DNA of 64,000 nucleotides from Chitinophagaceae bacterium DXS. GTDB lineage: Bacteria; Bacteroidota; Bacteroidia; Chitinophagales; Chitinophagaceae. Below, in pieces: positions 1-9,716 of the stretch. The position numbers were made by a program, and so were the translations under genes. The notes under the pieces were generated by a model that worked only from the letters and a program-made list of their open reading frames with translations, was not told the DNA's origin and did no database searches. The stretch spans positions 3,848,567-3,912,566 of the forward strand of contig CP128386.1 in NCBI GenBank assembly GCA_030345135.1. Reading direction: 5' to 3'. How positions within the stretch are numbered: the first letter of the stretch is position 1; each line of letters begins with the position of its first letter.

Positions 1-2
1 AT

Positions 3-1301
3 GTGCATGCCACAGAGCTGGCGCAATTGCTTGCTTCATTGCCGGAGCAAAAAGCCTTCGATACTTTTCATGTACTGCCGGTTTTTCACCAGGTAAAAAC
101 GTTTCCTCTGCTTAGCTTTCTGTTGCAGCAAAAAATAATACAGCGTGTTACTCCAACAAAAGCAGCACACCTGCTCAATGAAATAAATGCAGACGATCGC
201 ATCATTTTTTTCTCGCGGCTGCAACAAACAGAATTGCAGGAAAACATCGATCTCTTAAACACAAAAAACAAAGCTTCTGTTATTGCTTTGTTGGCTTACC
301 CACAAAACAGCATTGCAAGATGCACAAATACCTCCTGTATAACAATTACCAAAAACATCACCATCGGAGAAGCCAATGAACTTATCAGGAATAATTATAA
401 AGATGACAGGACGGCCGATATAGTTTATGTGGTTGATGCAAAAGGCAGGTTTCTCGGAGATATCCCCGCGAGAAGAATATTAATGACCGATCCGTCAAAA
501 CATGTAGAAGAGGTAATTGATGATTCAGTTGTGGTGCTTCATGTAACATACACTAAAACAACGGCCCTCGCTTTGTTCAGGGAATACAACTGCACCATGT
601 TACCTGTGGTTGATGAAAAACAGGTACTGATAGGCGCCGTAGCCCTGGATAACGTAGAGCGTGCGGAGGAGGAAGCGGCAGCGACAAAGCTTCAATGTTT
701 TGGCGGAGTTGCACCGTTGTCACTTTCCCATGCTCAAACAACCATCACAACATTGGTAAGAAAGAAAGTACTATGGTTGCTTGCCCTTTTTATTCTCGAA
801 GCGTGCTCGCTTATATTGTTTTCGTTAAGCAAAAGTGTGTTGAACCGGTCTTTGTTATTCCTGCTTTTTATTCCGATAATACTGGCCGGCGGAGGTAATG
901 CAGGCACACAATCTGCTTCACTCGTCAGCGGAACATTTTCGTCAGCTGGGTATAATAATTCAAGCAGGTGGCGGTTCTTCCGGAAAGAATTTGCAACCGC
1001 CGTTATTTGTGCTTTAATACTTGGCGCAATCTGCTTTGCATTCATTACGATCTGTAATCAACTGGGTGTATTGTACGACGCAGGTCATTGGAGCACTGTT
1101 GCATTTGGCATATCTGCATCGCTCGCATCTGTAGTTCTTGCCGGTTCTGTTATCGGCACAATGCTTCCGCTGCTCGCAAACAAATTCAAACTCCGGTATC
1201 CGCTGGTGTCTGCACCACTGGTTAATGTGGCTACCGACATAGCCGGAATAGCGCTATATTTTTTTATAACAAACAATCTGATTGATCAATCATTTCCATA
1301 A
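3..1301 (+). CDS. mgtE: MgtE-family magnesium transporter, 5' end cut by window
   Basis: Inner-membrane Mg2+ channel/transporter. The visible 432 residues hold part of the MgtE N-terminal helical domain (about 1-100), a CBS-domain pair (about 105-225) that in the family senses cytosolic Mg2+, and a membrane domain (about 255-430). The family signature GGNAGTQSAS lies near residue 297. Only a GTG at position 3 is available as a start and the helical N-domain looks short, so the true start is probably left of the window. It runs into a DUF190 gene and an RND pump on the same strand, which suggests one metal-related operon. Family assignment is firm; Mg2+ versus Co2+ transport cannot be told from sequence. 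Confidence 0.93.
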   Translation: MHATELAQLLASLPEQKAFDTFHVLPVFHQVKTFPLLSFLLQQKIIQRVTPTKAAHLLNEINADDRIIFFSRLQQTELQENIDLLNTKNKASVIALLAYPQNSIARCTNTSCITITKNITIGEANELIRNNYKDDRTADIVYVVDAKGRFLGDIPARRILMTDPSKHVEEVIDDSVVVLHVTYTKTTALALFREYNCTMLPVVDEKQVLIGAVALDNVERAEEEAAATKLQCFGGVAPLSLSHAQTTITTLVRKKVLWLLALFILEACSLILFSLSKSVLNRSLLFLLFIPIILAGGGNAGTQSASLVSGTFSSAGYNNSSRWRFFRKEFATAVICALILGAICFAFITICNQLGVLYDAGHWSTVAFGISASLASVVLAGSVIGTMLPLLANKFKLRYPLVSAPLVNVATDIAGIALYFFITNNLIDQSFP

Positions 1302-1311
1302 ATCTCCCCAT

Positions 1312-1614
1312 ATGTTACAAGCGCAGATTTATATTGACAAGGACGACCTGAAAGGATCCAAACCTTTGTACGAGTACATCATGCAATTTCTTATCGAACA
1401 CAAAATTGCAGGAGCTACGGCGTTCAAGGGTCAAATAGGATACGGACCGAGTCAGCACCTTAACAGACCACATGCTTTGTTCAGCTTTGATGAAATTCCT
1501 ATCGTAATAATTTTTATTGATGAAGAAGAAAAAGTGAAGAATGCGCTTACAGCTTTGCGTAAGGAAGTAAAAAACGGGCTGATTATTACTCATCATGTTG
1601 AGAAATGGCAATAA
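1312..1614 (+). CDS. DUF190 family protein (PII-like fold)
   Basis: About 100 residues, a typical DUF190 length, starting MLQAQIYI and including the pattern GSKPLYEYI followed by GATAFKGQIGYG. DUF190 proteins have a PII-like ferredoxin fold and often sit beside ion transporters, where a regulatory role is assumed rather than shown. I chose the ATG at 1312 because an upstream in-frame ATG at 1282 would overlap the mgtE end and add ten residues unlike the family. Its stop directly abuts the ATG of the RND gene, so translational coupling is likely. The role in metal efflux or Mg2+ homeostasis is inferred from position only. Confidence 0.85.
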   Translation: MLQAQIYIDKDDLKGSKPLYEYIMQFLIEHKIAGATAFKGQIGYGPSQHLNRPHALFSFDEIPIVIIFIDEEEKVKNALTALRKEVKNGLIITHHVEKWQ

Positions 1615-4600
1615 ATGATAAAGAACTTACTCTTATTCTCGTTAAGAAACCGCTGGGCGGTTATCGCCATAAGTATTGTACTGATGGCCACAGGCTATTG
1701 GTGCTTCAGACAGTTAAAGATCGAAGCTTATCCTGATATTGCGGATACCAATGTAATTGTTGTTGCGGAATATCCCGGGCGTGCTGCAGAAGAAGTGGAG
1801 CAACAGGTTACCGTTCCTATTGAGCGTGCCTTACAGAATACACCAAATGTGCTGGACAGAAGAAGCAGAACCATCTTTGGCCTCTCTGTTGTTCAGCTGA
1901 CTTTTAAAGATGGCACTGATGATTACTTTGCGCGGCAGCAGGTAATTGAGCGTTTAAAAGACGCACAGTTGCCGGATGGTGTATCTACAGATCTTGCTCC
2001 GTTAACAACTGCGGTTGGAGAAATATTGCGTTATGTGGTTGAAGCTCCGCCAACATATAGCCCGACACAGCTGCGCGATTTGCAGGACTGGGTGATTAAG
2101 CCTGCTATACTGCAGGTTCCCGGCATTGCAGACGTAACAACATTCGGAGGACCGCTGAAACAATTTCATATCCTTACCTCTCCGGATAAGCTGCGCAAGT
2201 ATAACCTGAAATTGCAGGATGTGATTGATGCCGTAAACTCCAACAACCAGAATACAGGCGGTAACGTAATTGAACGTGGAGGACAGGGCTTTGCGATCCG
2301 TGGTTTAGGTGCTATCAAAAATGAGCAGGACATCCAAAACATCGTACTTAAATCTGATGCCGGCGTACCGGTGTTTGTTCGCGATGTGGCCACCGTTGAA
2401 ATTGGCCCGCCGCCACCAAACGGTGTATTGGGTTACACAGTTACCAAAGACAGCGTGAATGTGAACAGTGGTGTTGAAGGAATTATATTGCTGCGCAGGT
2501 ACGAGAATCCGAGCGAAGTATTGAAATTACTGAAGGACAAAATGGACGAGATACAACAGACTGAATTACCCGATGGTGTTAAATTCAGGGTGTTATACGA
2601 TCGTAGCTTCCTCATCGACCATTCACTTGAAACAGTGGCCCATACGTTAATGGAGGGTATATCGATCGTAATCATTTTGCTGGTACTGTTTCTTGGAAGT
2701 ATTCGCAGTGCATTGGTCGTTGCCCTTACTATTCCATTTTCGCTTCTGTTTGCATTTATCCTGATGCGCTTTGTAGGCATACCGGCCAACCTGCTTTCAT
2801 TGGGTGCCATTGACTTTGGTATTATCGTAGACGGCGCTTGTGTGATGGCAGAACACCTGATACGCAAATACAGGACCGTTACTCCGGAAGAGAGATCGCA
2901 GGGGATTGTCCGCATTACATTGCTGGCAGCCCAGGAAGTTGGCAGGGAAATTTTCTTCTCTGTAACTATTATCATCCTGGCTTACATGCCGATCTTGATG
3001 ATGACAAGGGTTGAAGGAAAATTATTTTCTCCGATGGCGCTTACACTTGCGTTTGCAGTAATAGGCTCAATGCTTGCAGCGTTAACATTCATACCGGTTC
3101 TTATTTCCTTCTTCTATAAAAAGGCAATATCGGACGTTGACAAACCTTTGAAAGAACACAGGAATCCGGTGCTTGATTTCCTGGAAAAACAATATGGCAA
3201 GTTTTTGAATAGGCTTTTGAACAATACAAAGAAGACGGTGATTATTGGATTTGGTATTGTTTTAATCATCATTCTTTTTGGATTAAAACTCGGTACCGAA
3301 TTCTTACCTACACTTGATGAAGGATCTATTTTTCTTAGAGGTAATTTTCCTGCAGGTATAACCATCCAGGAAAACGCTAAGTATGCACCTACCATCAGAA
3401 GTACAATCGCCAAGTATCCGCAGATTGCTTTTGTGATCACACAATCTGGCCGTAATGACGATGGAACCGATCCGTTCCCTGCAAACAGAAATGAAATACT
3501 TGTAGGCCTGAAAGATTACAAACTTTGGAGTGACACTATTTCGAAAAAGCAACTGGTTCAGGACATTAAGAGTGATCTGCAAAAGCAGTTGCCTTCGGTG
3601 CAATTCTCATCTGGTCAGCCGATCATTGACCAGGTGATGGAAATTGTAACAGGTAGTGCTGCCGACCTTGCTATATCAATTGTTGGTGATGATCTTCAGT
3701 TTATGCGTAAGAAGGCGGATAGCATTGTGAACATTGTCAAGAATACGCAGGGAGCAGACAATGTAAACATCGAGCAGGAAGGTCCGCAGGAACAGCTCGC
3801 CATCAATATCAATCGTGAACAGGCTGCACGTTTCGGCATTAACGTTGCCGATATACAGAACATGATTGAAGCGGCCATTGGAGGTAAGGCAATTTCAATC
3901 TTGTATGATGGCACCAAGAGATACGACATTGTTGTACGTTATCTTCCGCAAGACAGAAATAACCTGGAAGCTATTAAAAATTTGCAGGTACCTTCTGTGG
4001 GCGGCGCGCTGATCCCGATGAGCCAGTTGGCTGATATAAAATTTGTAGAAGGCCAGACAAACATTTACAGATACAGCAGCAAGAGAATGGTAACCGTTCG
4101 TACAAACATCCGCGGCCGGGACCAGGGAGGATTTGTAAAAGAATTACAGGCCAAGATTGATGCACAGATACATGTGCCGAAAGGCTATAATGTTATTTAT
4201 GGTGGTCAGTATGAAAACCTGGAAAGAGCGGGCAAACAATTGTCTTTAACCATTCCGCTTACAATTATTATTGTATTGCTCTTCTTGTTTATGTTATACA
4301 AAAACATTGCACATACACTTGTTACAATGAGCTGTATCTTATTTGCGCTGGCTGGAGGAATATTCGCGTTACTAATGCGTGGATATTACTTTAACGTGTC
4401 TGCAGGTGTGGGATTTGTGAGCATCTTCGGGATCTCTGTAATGGCCGGTGTGTTATTGGTTTCGGCAATTAACAGAAGGCGCGAGCTGGATGACAGTAAA
4501 TTAAAAACTGTTGTACTGCATACTTCCAGAGAACAATTAAGAGCATTGCTTTCAATTCTGATAGTGGCGATTGTAGGCCTGGTGCCTGCAGCCAAATCAT

Positions 4601-4764
4601 CCGGCATCGGATCTGACGTACAACGTCCGCTGGCTACTGTTATTATCGGAGGATTGACAAGCACATTAATATTTGCCCCTATGATTATACCCCCATTGTA
4701 TCTATGGGTATCTAAGAGTAAAAAGAAGGTAACCCCCATGAAAAAAGAGGAAGAGTTAGTTTAA
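1615..4764 (+). CDS. Heavy-metal efflux RND transporter, CzcA/CusA family
   Basis: Inner-membrane proton-driven pump of 1049 residues, normal for the HME-RND family. The TM4 signature is DFGIIVDGACVMAEH (about residues 400-414), so the three acidic residues D400, D406 and E413 are in the spacing of CzcA and related Zn/Co/Cd pumps rather than the Cu/Ag CusA type. Two pore-domain repeats and two sets of six transmembrane segments are evident. It follows DUF190 with no gap. The usual membrane-fusion adaptor and outer-membrane channel genes are not downstream; they may lie upstream of the window. Substrate is inferred from the TM4 motif. Confidence 0.92.
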   Translation: MIKNLLLFSLRNRWAVIAISIVLMATGYWCFRQLKIEAYPDIADTNVIVVAEYPGRAAEEVEQQVTVPIERALQNTPNVLDRRSRTIFGLSVVQLTFKDGTDDYFARQQVIERLKDAQLPDGVSTDLAPLTTAVGEILRYVVEAPPTYSPTQLRDLQDWVIKPAILQVPGIADVTTFGGPLKQFHILTSPDKLRKYNLKLQDVIDAVNSNNQNTGGNVIERGGQGFAIRGLGAIKNEQDIQNIVLKSDAGVPVFVRDVATVEIGPPPPNGVLGYTVTKDSVNVNSGVEGIILLRRYENPSEVLKLLKDKMDEIQQTELPDGVKFRVLYDRSFLIDHSLETVAHTLMEGISIVIILLVLFLGSIRSALVVALTIPFSLLFAFILMRFVGIPANLLSLGAIDFGIIVDGACVMAEHLIRKYRTVTPEERSQGIVRITLLAAQEVGREIFFSVTIIILAYMPILMMTRVEGKLFSPMALTLAFAVIGSMLAALTFIPVLISFFYKKAISDVDKPLKEHRNPVLDFLEKQYGKFLNRLLNNTKKTVIIGFGIVLIIILFGLKLGTEFLPTLDEGSIFLRGNFPAGITIQENAKYAPTIRSTIAKYPQIAFVITQSGRNDDGTDPFPANRNEILVGLKDYKLWSDTISKKQLVQDIKSDLQKQLPSVQFSSGQPIIDQVMEIVTGSAADLAISIVGDDLQFMRKKADSIVNIVKNTQGADNVNIEQEGPQEQLAININREQAARFGINVADIQNMIEAAIGGKAISILYDGTKRYDIVVRYLPQDRNNLEAIKNLQVPSVGGALIPMSQLADIKFVEGQTNIYRYSSKRMVTVRTNIRGRDQGGFVKELQAKIDAQIHVPKGYNVIYGGQYENLERAGKQLSLTIPLTIIIVLLFLFMLYKNIAHTLVTMSCILFALAGGIFALLMRGYYFNVSAGVGFVSIFGISVMAGVLLVSAINRRRELDDSKLKTVVLHTSREQLRALLSILIVAIVGLVPAAKSSGIGSDVQRPLATVIIGGLTSTLIFAPMIIPPLYLWVSKSKKKVTPMKKEEELV

Positions 4765-5158
4765 AAAACTTAAGCGTACAATTCCTCCGACTTTTTACTT
4801 CCAGACCGCCGGGACTTATCTAGTATAGGTTCCGGCTTTTTTTTGAACCACGGAGGCACGAAAGACACGGCGAAACACGACGGTTTTGCCACGAAGACAC
4901 AAATACTCAAAGATGCACGAAGATTTTTAACCCACAGCAACACTGAAGCACAGAAGAAAGAACTCTAACCACAGAACTAAAGAAGTTTATTAAGGAGTTT
5001 CACATAAAAATATTCTGTGCTTCAGTGCCTCTGTGGCAAAACCTTCGCTTCGATAAACGTATTACGTATAACTTACAACTTATAACCTCCCTTGGACTGT
5101 CATTTTCAATTTTCAAATTTCCCCGCCTGAATGACATCTGTCGGGCAGGAATTGTCCA
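4765..5158. repeat. Intergenic stretch of CACGAAG/CACTGAAG-type repeats with an inverted pair
   Basis: No gene is seen here. After the RND stop the sequence contains phased words such as CCACGGAGGCACGAAAG, GCCACGAAGACACAAA and CACTGAAGCACAGAAG. The copy at about 4931-4957 is matched in inverse orientation by 5016-5040 (TTCTGTGCTTCAGTGCCTCTG), so the two arms could form a long imperfect hairpin between the convergent RND and regulator genes. A CGTATTACGTATAACTTACAAC word series follows at about 5057-5085. Similar words recur near 13.4, 18.2, 18.8 and 54.8 kb. Confidence 0.7.
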
Positions 5159-5809
5159 TTAAACAACGAGCAGATTCTCACAAACCGTTTGACTGAAAAT
5201 TGTCTTGCTCTTGTTGTTTAGCAGAACGGACATAGAGCGGTCAAAGTCCTGGATGTCTTTAATAACAATCACTGAACCGATGCTTAACCCTACCGAATCA
5301 AGGAATTTAAGAAATGCAGTTTCATGATTCAGGACACCAGTAAGTTTATATTTTTTATTGATTACACCTTCGGATAGTTGTGTTGCTTTAAAAACAGGAA
5401 GCTTACCATTTGCGTCTGGAATGGGTTCGCCATGCGGATCGAATTTTGGATGCCCCAGCATTTCATCAATCCTGTCGAAAAACAGGTCTGACTGAATATG
5501 TTCTATTTGTTCGGCAATGTCATGTACTTCCTCCCAGCCAAGGCCCATCACCTTACTCAGGAAAAGCTCTGTCAGCCGGTGTTTTCTGAGTATGTGCAAA
5601 GCCATCTTCTTTCCTTTTTCGGTCAGCTCAATGGCCTTATATTTTTCGTATCGCAATAGTTTTTTTTCAGCAAGTCTTTTGATCATGCTGTTAACGGTAG
5701 ACATCTTTATGTCCAAACTATCGGCAATATCCTTTACAGAAATTTCTTCAGTTTCAAGGGATAGGCGATATAGTGCCTTTAGATAATTTTCCTCGGTTAA
5801 AGTTATCAT
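5159..5809 (-). CDS. DtxR/MntR-family metal-dependent transcriptional regulator
   Basis: Cytoplasmic repressor of about 216 residues. It has an N-terminal winged helix (about 1-65, starting MITLTEENYLKALYRL), a metal-binding dimerisation region (about 70-130, with HRLTELFL and EQIEH), and a C-terminal SH3/FeoA-like domain (about 150-216). An earlier ATG at 5839 adds ten non-family residues, so 5809 is preferred. It is divergent from a TonB-dependent receptor, and a DtxR-box-like palindrome lies in the shared intergenic region, so it probably represses the receptor, and perhaps itself, when Mn2+ or Fe2+ is sufficient. Metal identity cannot be told from sequence alone. Confidence 0.9.
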   Translation of the reverse strand: MITLTEENYLKALYRLSLETEEISVKDIADSLDIKMSTVNSMIKRLAEKKLLRYEKYKAIELTEKGKKMALHILRKHRLTELFLSKVMGLGWEEVHDIAEQIEHIQSDLFFDRIDEMLGHPKFDPHGEPIPDANGKLPVFKATQLSEGVINKKYKLTGVLNHETAFLKFLDSVGLSIGSVIVIKDIQDFDRSMSVLLNNKSKTIFSQTVCENLLVV

Positions 5810-5866
5810 ACCCGTAAAAATATCATCTTTTAGCATCAAAAGATCGTGGTTTAAACAAAATTTAAA

Positions 5867-5896
5867 TTGTTAGATTAGTCTAACTTTTTAGTTTTG
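5867..5896 (+). promoter_or_regulatory. Promoter of TonB receptor with embedded DtxR-box-like operator
   Basis: A Bacteroidota-type promoter is visible: TTG at 5867-5869, 19 bp, then TAGTTTTG at 5889-5896, a full match to TAnnTTTG. The spacer carries GTTAGATTAGTCTAAC (5869-5884), an inverted repeat with 6-bp arms around TTAG. This resembles the TTAG..TA..CTAA core of DtxR/IdeR boxes. The operator therefore covers the -33 to -7 spacer, so bound regulator would block RNA polymerase. Its place between the regulator gene and its presumed target supports the reading. Confidence 0.7.
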
Positions 5897-5914
5897 TACA
5901 TCAAATTATAAAAT

Positions 5915-8368
5915 ATGAAGTCTCTGCTGCTCATCTTTCTCTCCACCTTAGTATTAAAATCGAATGGCCAAAACAAATTAGTTAGTATAATAGTAAAAGA
6001 CAACATCAAAGCCTCAACATTAAACAAATGTTCTATATTTTCTCTCAATTCTGCCGTTTCAGGTGTTACAGATGATTTTGGAGTTTTTTCATTTCCGGCT
6101 GCAAAAGTAAAATCCGGCGACAAAATCGTCGTTTCATTCACCGGTTTTAAAAATGACACCATTTTAATTTCCGGAGAAAAAAGTATTTACCGTGTTTTTT
6201 TGCAACCCGCTCAGCAACTTTTGGAAGAAGTGGTTGTTACCGGCGTTTCCAAGGCCACACATATAAAAGAGAATCCGGTTGCGGTGATCAGCGTTTCTTC
6301 CAGAACGATTGAAAAAACGATTGAGAGCAACATTATTGATGTTCTCACTAAAAACGTCCCCGGTCTTACCGCTGTTAAAACCGGCCCGAATATTTCAAAA
6401 CCGTTTATTCGCGGTCTTGGCTACAACAGGGTGTTGACGCTCTATGACGGAATTCGCCAGGAGGGTCAGCAATGGGGCGACGAGCATGGCATTGAAGTGG
6501 ATGGATATAATTTGGAGAGAGCTGAAGTAATAAAAGGCCCCGCAAGTCTGATGTTCGGCTCTGATGCTTTAGCGGGTGTAGTAAGCCTTATCCCGCGTTT
6601 GCCAAAAGAAAAAGATGGCAAACTTCATGGCAAATTCACTTCTGAATACCAAAGCAACAATGGTCTTATCGGTAACGGGATCCGCCTTGATTATAGCAGC
6701 GAGCATTGGATGTTCGTGGGCCGCGGCTCATACAGGCTTGCTAAAAATTATACCAACAAAGCCGATGGACGTGTTTACAACACTGGTTTTAAAGAAACCA
6801 ATCTTGCCTTTACTGCGGGCTACAATTCGCCCAAAGGCTTTACAACGCTGAATGCAACACTCTATGATAATCTGCAGGGAATACCCGACGGTAGCCGCGA
6901 TTCATTGACGAGGCAGTTCACCAAACAGGTATTGGAAATGCCGCTGGATGATATTAAAAAGAGACCGGTTGTAACGGATGATGAACTGAATGGCTATGCA
7001 CTCAGCCCGTTGCATCAGCATATTCAGCATTACAGAATTTATACAAACAACCAGTACAGAATTGCAACAGGAATGCTTGATGCCAACGTGGCTTTCCAGC
7101 AAAATATCAGAAGAGAATACAATCATCCTACCGAAACAAACCAGGCTGGACTTTTCGTAAGATTAAACACGATTAACTACAGCATGGCCTACACGGAGTC
7201 AGGAATTACCAATATGGATATTTCCGTTGGCGTTAATGGAATGTATCAATCTAATGTCAACCGGAACGGCACTGATTTCCCTATACCAGACTACCGTCTT
7301 TTCGACGCAGGCATTTTTGGTCACGCGAAGTGGAAATACAATAAGTGGACAATAAGCGGGGGAGTACGTTACGACACAAGGCAGTTAAAAGGCAATGATT
7401 TTTATGTAGCTAAAAATCCGGCAACCGGGTTTGAGCACCAGGTGTTTCCGCCCGATACAGCCAATGCAAGGCCGCAATTTCCAGCCCTGCGGCAGTCGTT
7501 CCAGGGTACATCTCTCAGCTTCGGAATAACCTATCAACTTAATAACCATATCAACCTGAAAGCTAATATTGCCCGTGGTTATCGCGCACCCAATATCACA
7601 GAAATTGCCTCCAATGGATTGGATCCCGGAGCGCATATCGTTTATATTGGCAACAGGAACTTTTTACCTGAATTCAGTTTGCAGGAAGACATCGGAGTTG
7701 GCCTTGAATACCCGGATCTTTCGGCATCACTAAGTTTGTTCAACAATTCTGTGCAGCAGTACATTTACCTGGCCCAGGTAGTTGATGCACAAGGTAATCC
7801 GGTAATTGTAGAAGGTAATAAAACCTTTCAATATCAGCAGGCTTCGGCGCATTTATACGGGCTGGAGGCAATATTAAATCTGCATCCAAAGAACCTTACA
7901 GGTTTTTCATTCAATAACGCTTTCTCCGCCATTCGGGGAATTAATACCAAACCTGATTTCAAAAATACAGGAGTACAGGGCGAATACCTGCCGTTTATTC
8001 CGCCGCTCAAACTTCTAAGCAGCGTTAATCAGCAAATAAAGACTTCTTCAAAAGTCCTCCGCCAGATCAGCCTCACTGCGGAAGCGGATGTTAATGCTGC
8101 CCAAAACAGGTTTATGGCGCTTTACCAAACTGAAACTGCAACGCCCGGCTATACATTGGTCAATTTCTCAACCGGAGCAGATATTTATTACGGTAAGAAC
8201 AATTGCGTTCAGCTCCAACTACAGGTCAATAACCTTTTCAACGCAGTATATCAATCCAACCTGAGCAGGCTTAAATATTTTGAATACTACACCGCCTCGC
8301 CAAACGGAAGATCCGGCATTTATGGTATGGGAAGAAATGTGTGTGTGAAGGTGGTGGTGGGACTGTAA
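5915..8368 (+). CDS. TonB-dependent outer-membrane receptor (metal or metallophore uptake)
   Basis: 817 residues. A signal peptide (about 1-19) is followed by a carboxypeptidase-regulatory-like domain (about 20-105), a plug domain (about 110-230, with FIRGLGYNRVLTLYDGIRQ and EVIKGPASLMFGSDALAG) and a 22-strand barrel to the C-terminus, which ends in the usual alternating aromatic pattern. It imports its ligand using TonB-ExbBD energy. There is no SusD partner, so it is not a polysaccharide system. Position opposite a DtxR-type regulator with an operator in its promoter points to iron, manganese or a chelate as ligand. That inference rests on context only. Confidence 0.93.
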   Translation: MKSLLLIFLSTLVLKSNGQNKLVSIIVKDNIKASTLNKCSIFSLNSAVSGVTDDFGVFSFPAAKVKSGDKIVVSFTGFKNDTILISGEKSIYRVFLQPAQQLLEEVVVTGVSKATHIKENPVAVISVSSRTIEKTIESNIIDVLTKNVPGLTAVKTGPNISKPFIRGLGYNRVLTLYDGIRQEGQQWGDEHGIEVDGYNLERAEVIKGPASLMFGSDALAGVVSLIPRLPKEKDGKLHGKFTSEYQSNNGLIGNGIRLDYSSEHWMFVGRGSYRLAKNYTNKADGRVYNTGFKETNLAFTAGYNSPKGFTTLNATLYDNLQGIPDGSRDSLTRQFTKQVLEMPLDDIKKRPVVTDDELNGYALSPLHQHIQHYRIYTNNQYRIATGMLDANVAFQQNIRREYNHPTETNQAGLFVRLNTINYSMAYTESGITNMDISVGVNGMYQSNVNRNGTDFPIPDYRLFDAGIFGHAKWKYNKWTISGGVRYDTRQLKGNDFYVAKNPATGFEHQVFPPDTANARPQFPALRQSFQGTSLSFGITYQLNNHINLKANIARGYRAPNITEIASNGLDPGAHIVYIGNRNFLPEFSLQEDIGVGLEYPDLSASLSLFNNSVQQYIYLAQVVDAQGNPVIVEGNKTFQYQQASAHLYGLEAILNLHPKNLTGFSFNNAFSAIRGINTKPDFKNTGVQGEYLPFIPPLKLLSSVNQQIKTSSKVLRQISLTAEADVNAAQNRFMALYQTETATPGYTLVNFSTGADIYYGKNNCVQLQLQVNNLFNAVYQSNLSRLKYFEYYTASPNGRSGIYGMGRNVCVKVVVGL

Positions 8369-8370
8369 TA

Positions 8371-8546
8371 GCTGTCAGCTTTTAGCTATCAGCTATTAGC
8401 CCCGTGCAAAAGCGTAACTGTAACCAACATTTCTTCTTTATAAAAACAAAAAAGACCGTAGTAACAGCGGTCTTTTTTTATAGAGATTTATTCATTAATT
8501 ATCCATATCTCGCCAAAGCTAAAAGCTGATAGCTGACAGCTCACAG
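8371..8546. repeat. AGCTnnn heptamer repeats flanking a terminator
   Basis: Around the terminator are AGCT words spaced seven bases apart: at about 8371-8400 (AGCTGTC, AGCTTTT, AGCTATC, AGCTATT) and 8517-8548 (AGCTAAA, AGCTGAT, AGCTGAC, AGCTCAC, AGCTAAT). AGCT is its own complement, so the two blocks can pair with each other. The same family recurs at about 24.87, 31.92, 37.12, 45.19 and 52.7-53.2 kb. Confidence 0.7.
8448..8478. terminator. Bidirectional Rho-independent terminator
   Basis: An 11-bp perfect stem AAAAAAGACCG / CGGTCTTTTTT around a short loop sits between the convergent TonB receptor and ftsX. Both strands offer a T tract. Confidence 0.85.
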
Positions 8547-9422
8547 CTAATAAAGATCGTCCAGCTTCATCTTCAAATACTTAATCACACTTCTATGAGT
8601 GCTGAACACTGAAATGCCTACACCCATCAATACCAACCCTCCGAAAAGAACAAGCGTTAGTGAATTGTCGCGAATTGCTTTTAATTGAGGGAACTGGCTT
8701 TCGGCCCATTGCATCAACGAAAAAAGAATGGCGATTGCAATACCGGAACTGATCAAGCCATTCACAATAGCACGTAAAGCCATTGGACGGGCAATAAAGT
8801 TGCGGGTTGCTCCTACCATTTGCATGGTCTTGATCAAAAAACGGTTACTAAACATGGCAAGTCTTATAGTATTGTCTATACTAACAATAACGATCAGGCA
8901 TAACACAATGGCTACCACCAGGAATATCAGGCCTATTTTAGAAGTCTTCTCATTAAGATTGTTCACCAGCAACTGCGGATATTGTAAATCAGTGATTTGA
9001 TTACCGTAAGCATTCAGGATGGAGGATTGCATTTTGGCCAGGCTATCTTTATTAACGTAGGCCGCCTTTGCGTAAAAATCTATACTTTCCGGAAACGGAT
9101 TGTCTTCCAGTATTTTGCCCCAGTCTTCATTATTTTCCTTGTTCCAGATCTCTTTGGCTTTTTCCTTGTTTACGTAGGTAACATCTTTCGCAAAGGGCTG
9201 GGCCGTTATGAACTGCTGAATCTGCGCGATGGTGTCTTTATTCATGGTGCGCAGGTAAGCACTGATGCGGATATCTTCCTTAAACGTGTTACCAACCTGT
9301 CTGAAATTCAAAAAAATCCATCCCATCACACCCAGGATGAGCAACACAATCGCCACGCCAACAATGCTATAGATGTAACTGGGTTTGCTCCGCCTCAATG
9401 AAGATTTACCTGTTTCTGCCAT
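8547..9422 (-). CDS. ftsX: Cell-division permease FtsX
   Basis: 291 residues with the FtsX layout: a cytoplasmic N-terminus, TM1 (about 18-38), an extracytoplasmic domain (about 45-165), then three C-terminal transmembrane segments (about 168-190, 215-240, 255-275). FtsX pairs with the ATPase FtsE to couple divisome assembly to control of peptidoglycan hydrolases. ftsE is not adjacent, which is common in this phylum. A TAAATTTG -7 box lies on the minus strand at 9460-9453 upstream of the start. Confidence 0.92.
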   Translation of the reverse strand: MAETGKSSLRRSKPSYIYSIVGVAIVLLILGVMGWIFLNFRQVGNTFKEDIRISAYLRTMNKDTIAQIQQFITAQPFAKDVTYVNKEKAKEIWNKENNEDWGKILEDNPFPESIDFYAKAAYVNKDSLAKMQSSILNAYGNQITDLQYPQLLVNNLNEKTSKIGLIFLVVAIVLCLIVIVSIDNTIRLAMFSNRFLIKTMQMVGATRNFIARPMALRAIVNGLISSGIAIAILFSLMQWAESQFPQLKAIRDNSLTLVLFGGLVLMGVGISVFSTHRSVIKYLKMKLDDLY

Positions 9423-9716
9423 GCCAATATATTATAGGATTAGTGAAGAAAGCAAATTTAGGGGATTCGCTTACATTTGCACACACTCTTAACGATTGTT
9501 TCTTGGCCTTAGTATGGTCTCATGTGAAAAAAAATGCGAATATTTATTTCAATGTTAACGGCAACACATTTGCCCGCGGCTAAATTGAAACCATAAGCGC
9601 TATTCCGGGATTTTTATTATACCATGAATGGCAACTGCTTTTTCTTTAAGATCCAAAGCGGCATTTGAGTAATTTTCGCAATACAAATAGTAAACGAACA
9701 AACGACATATAGTACA

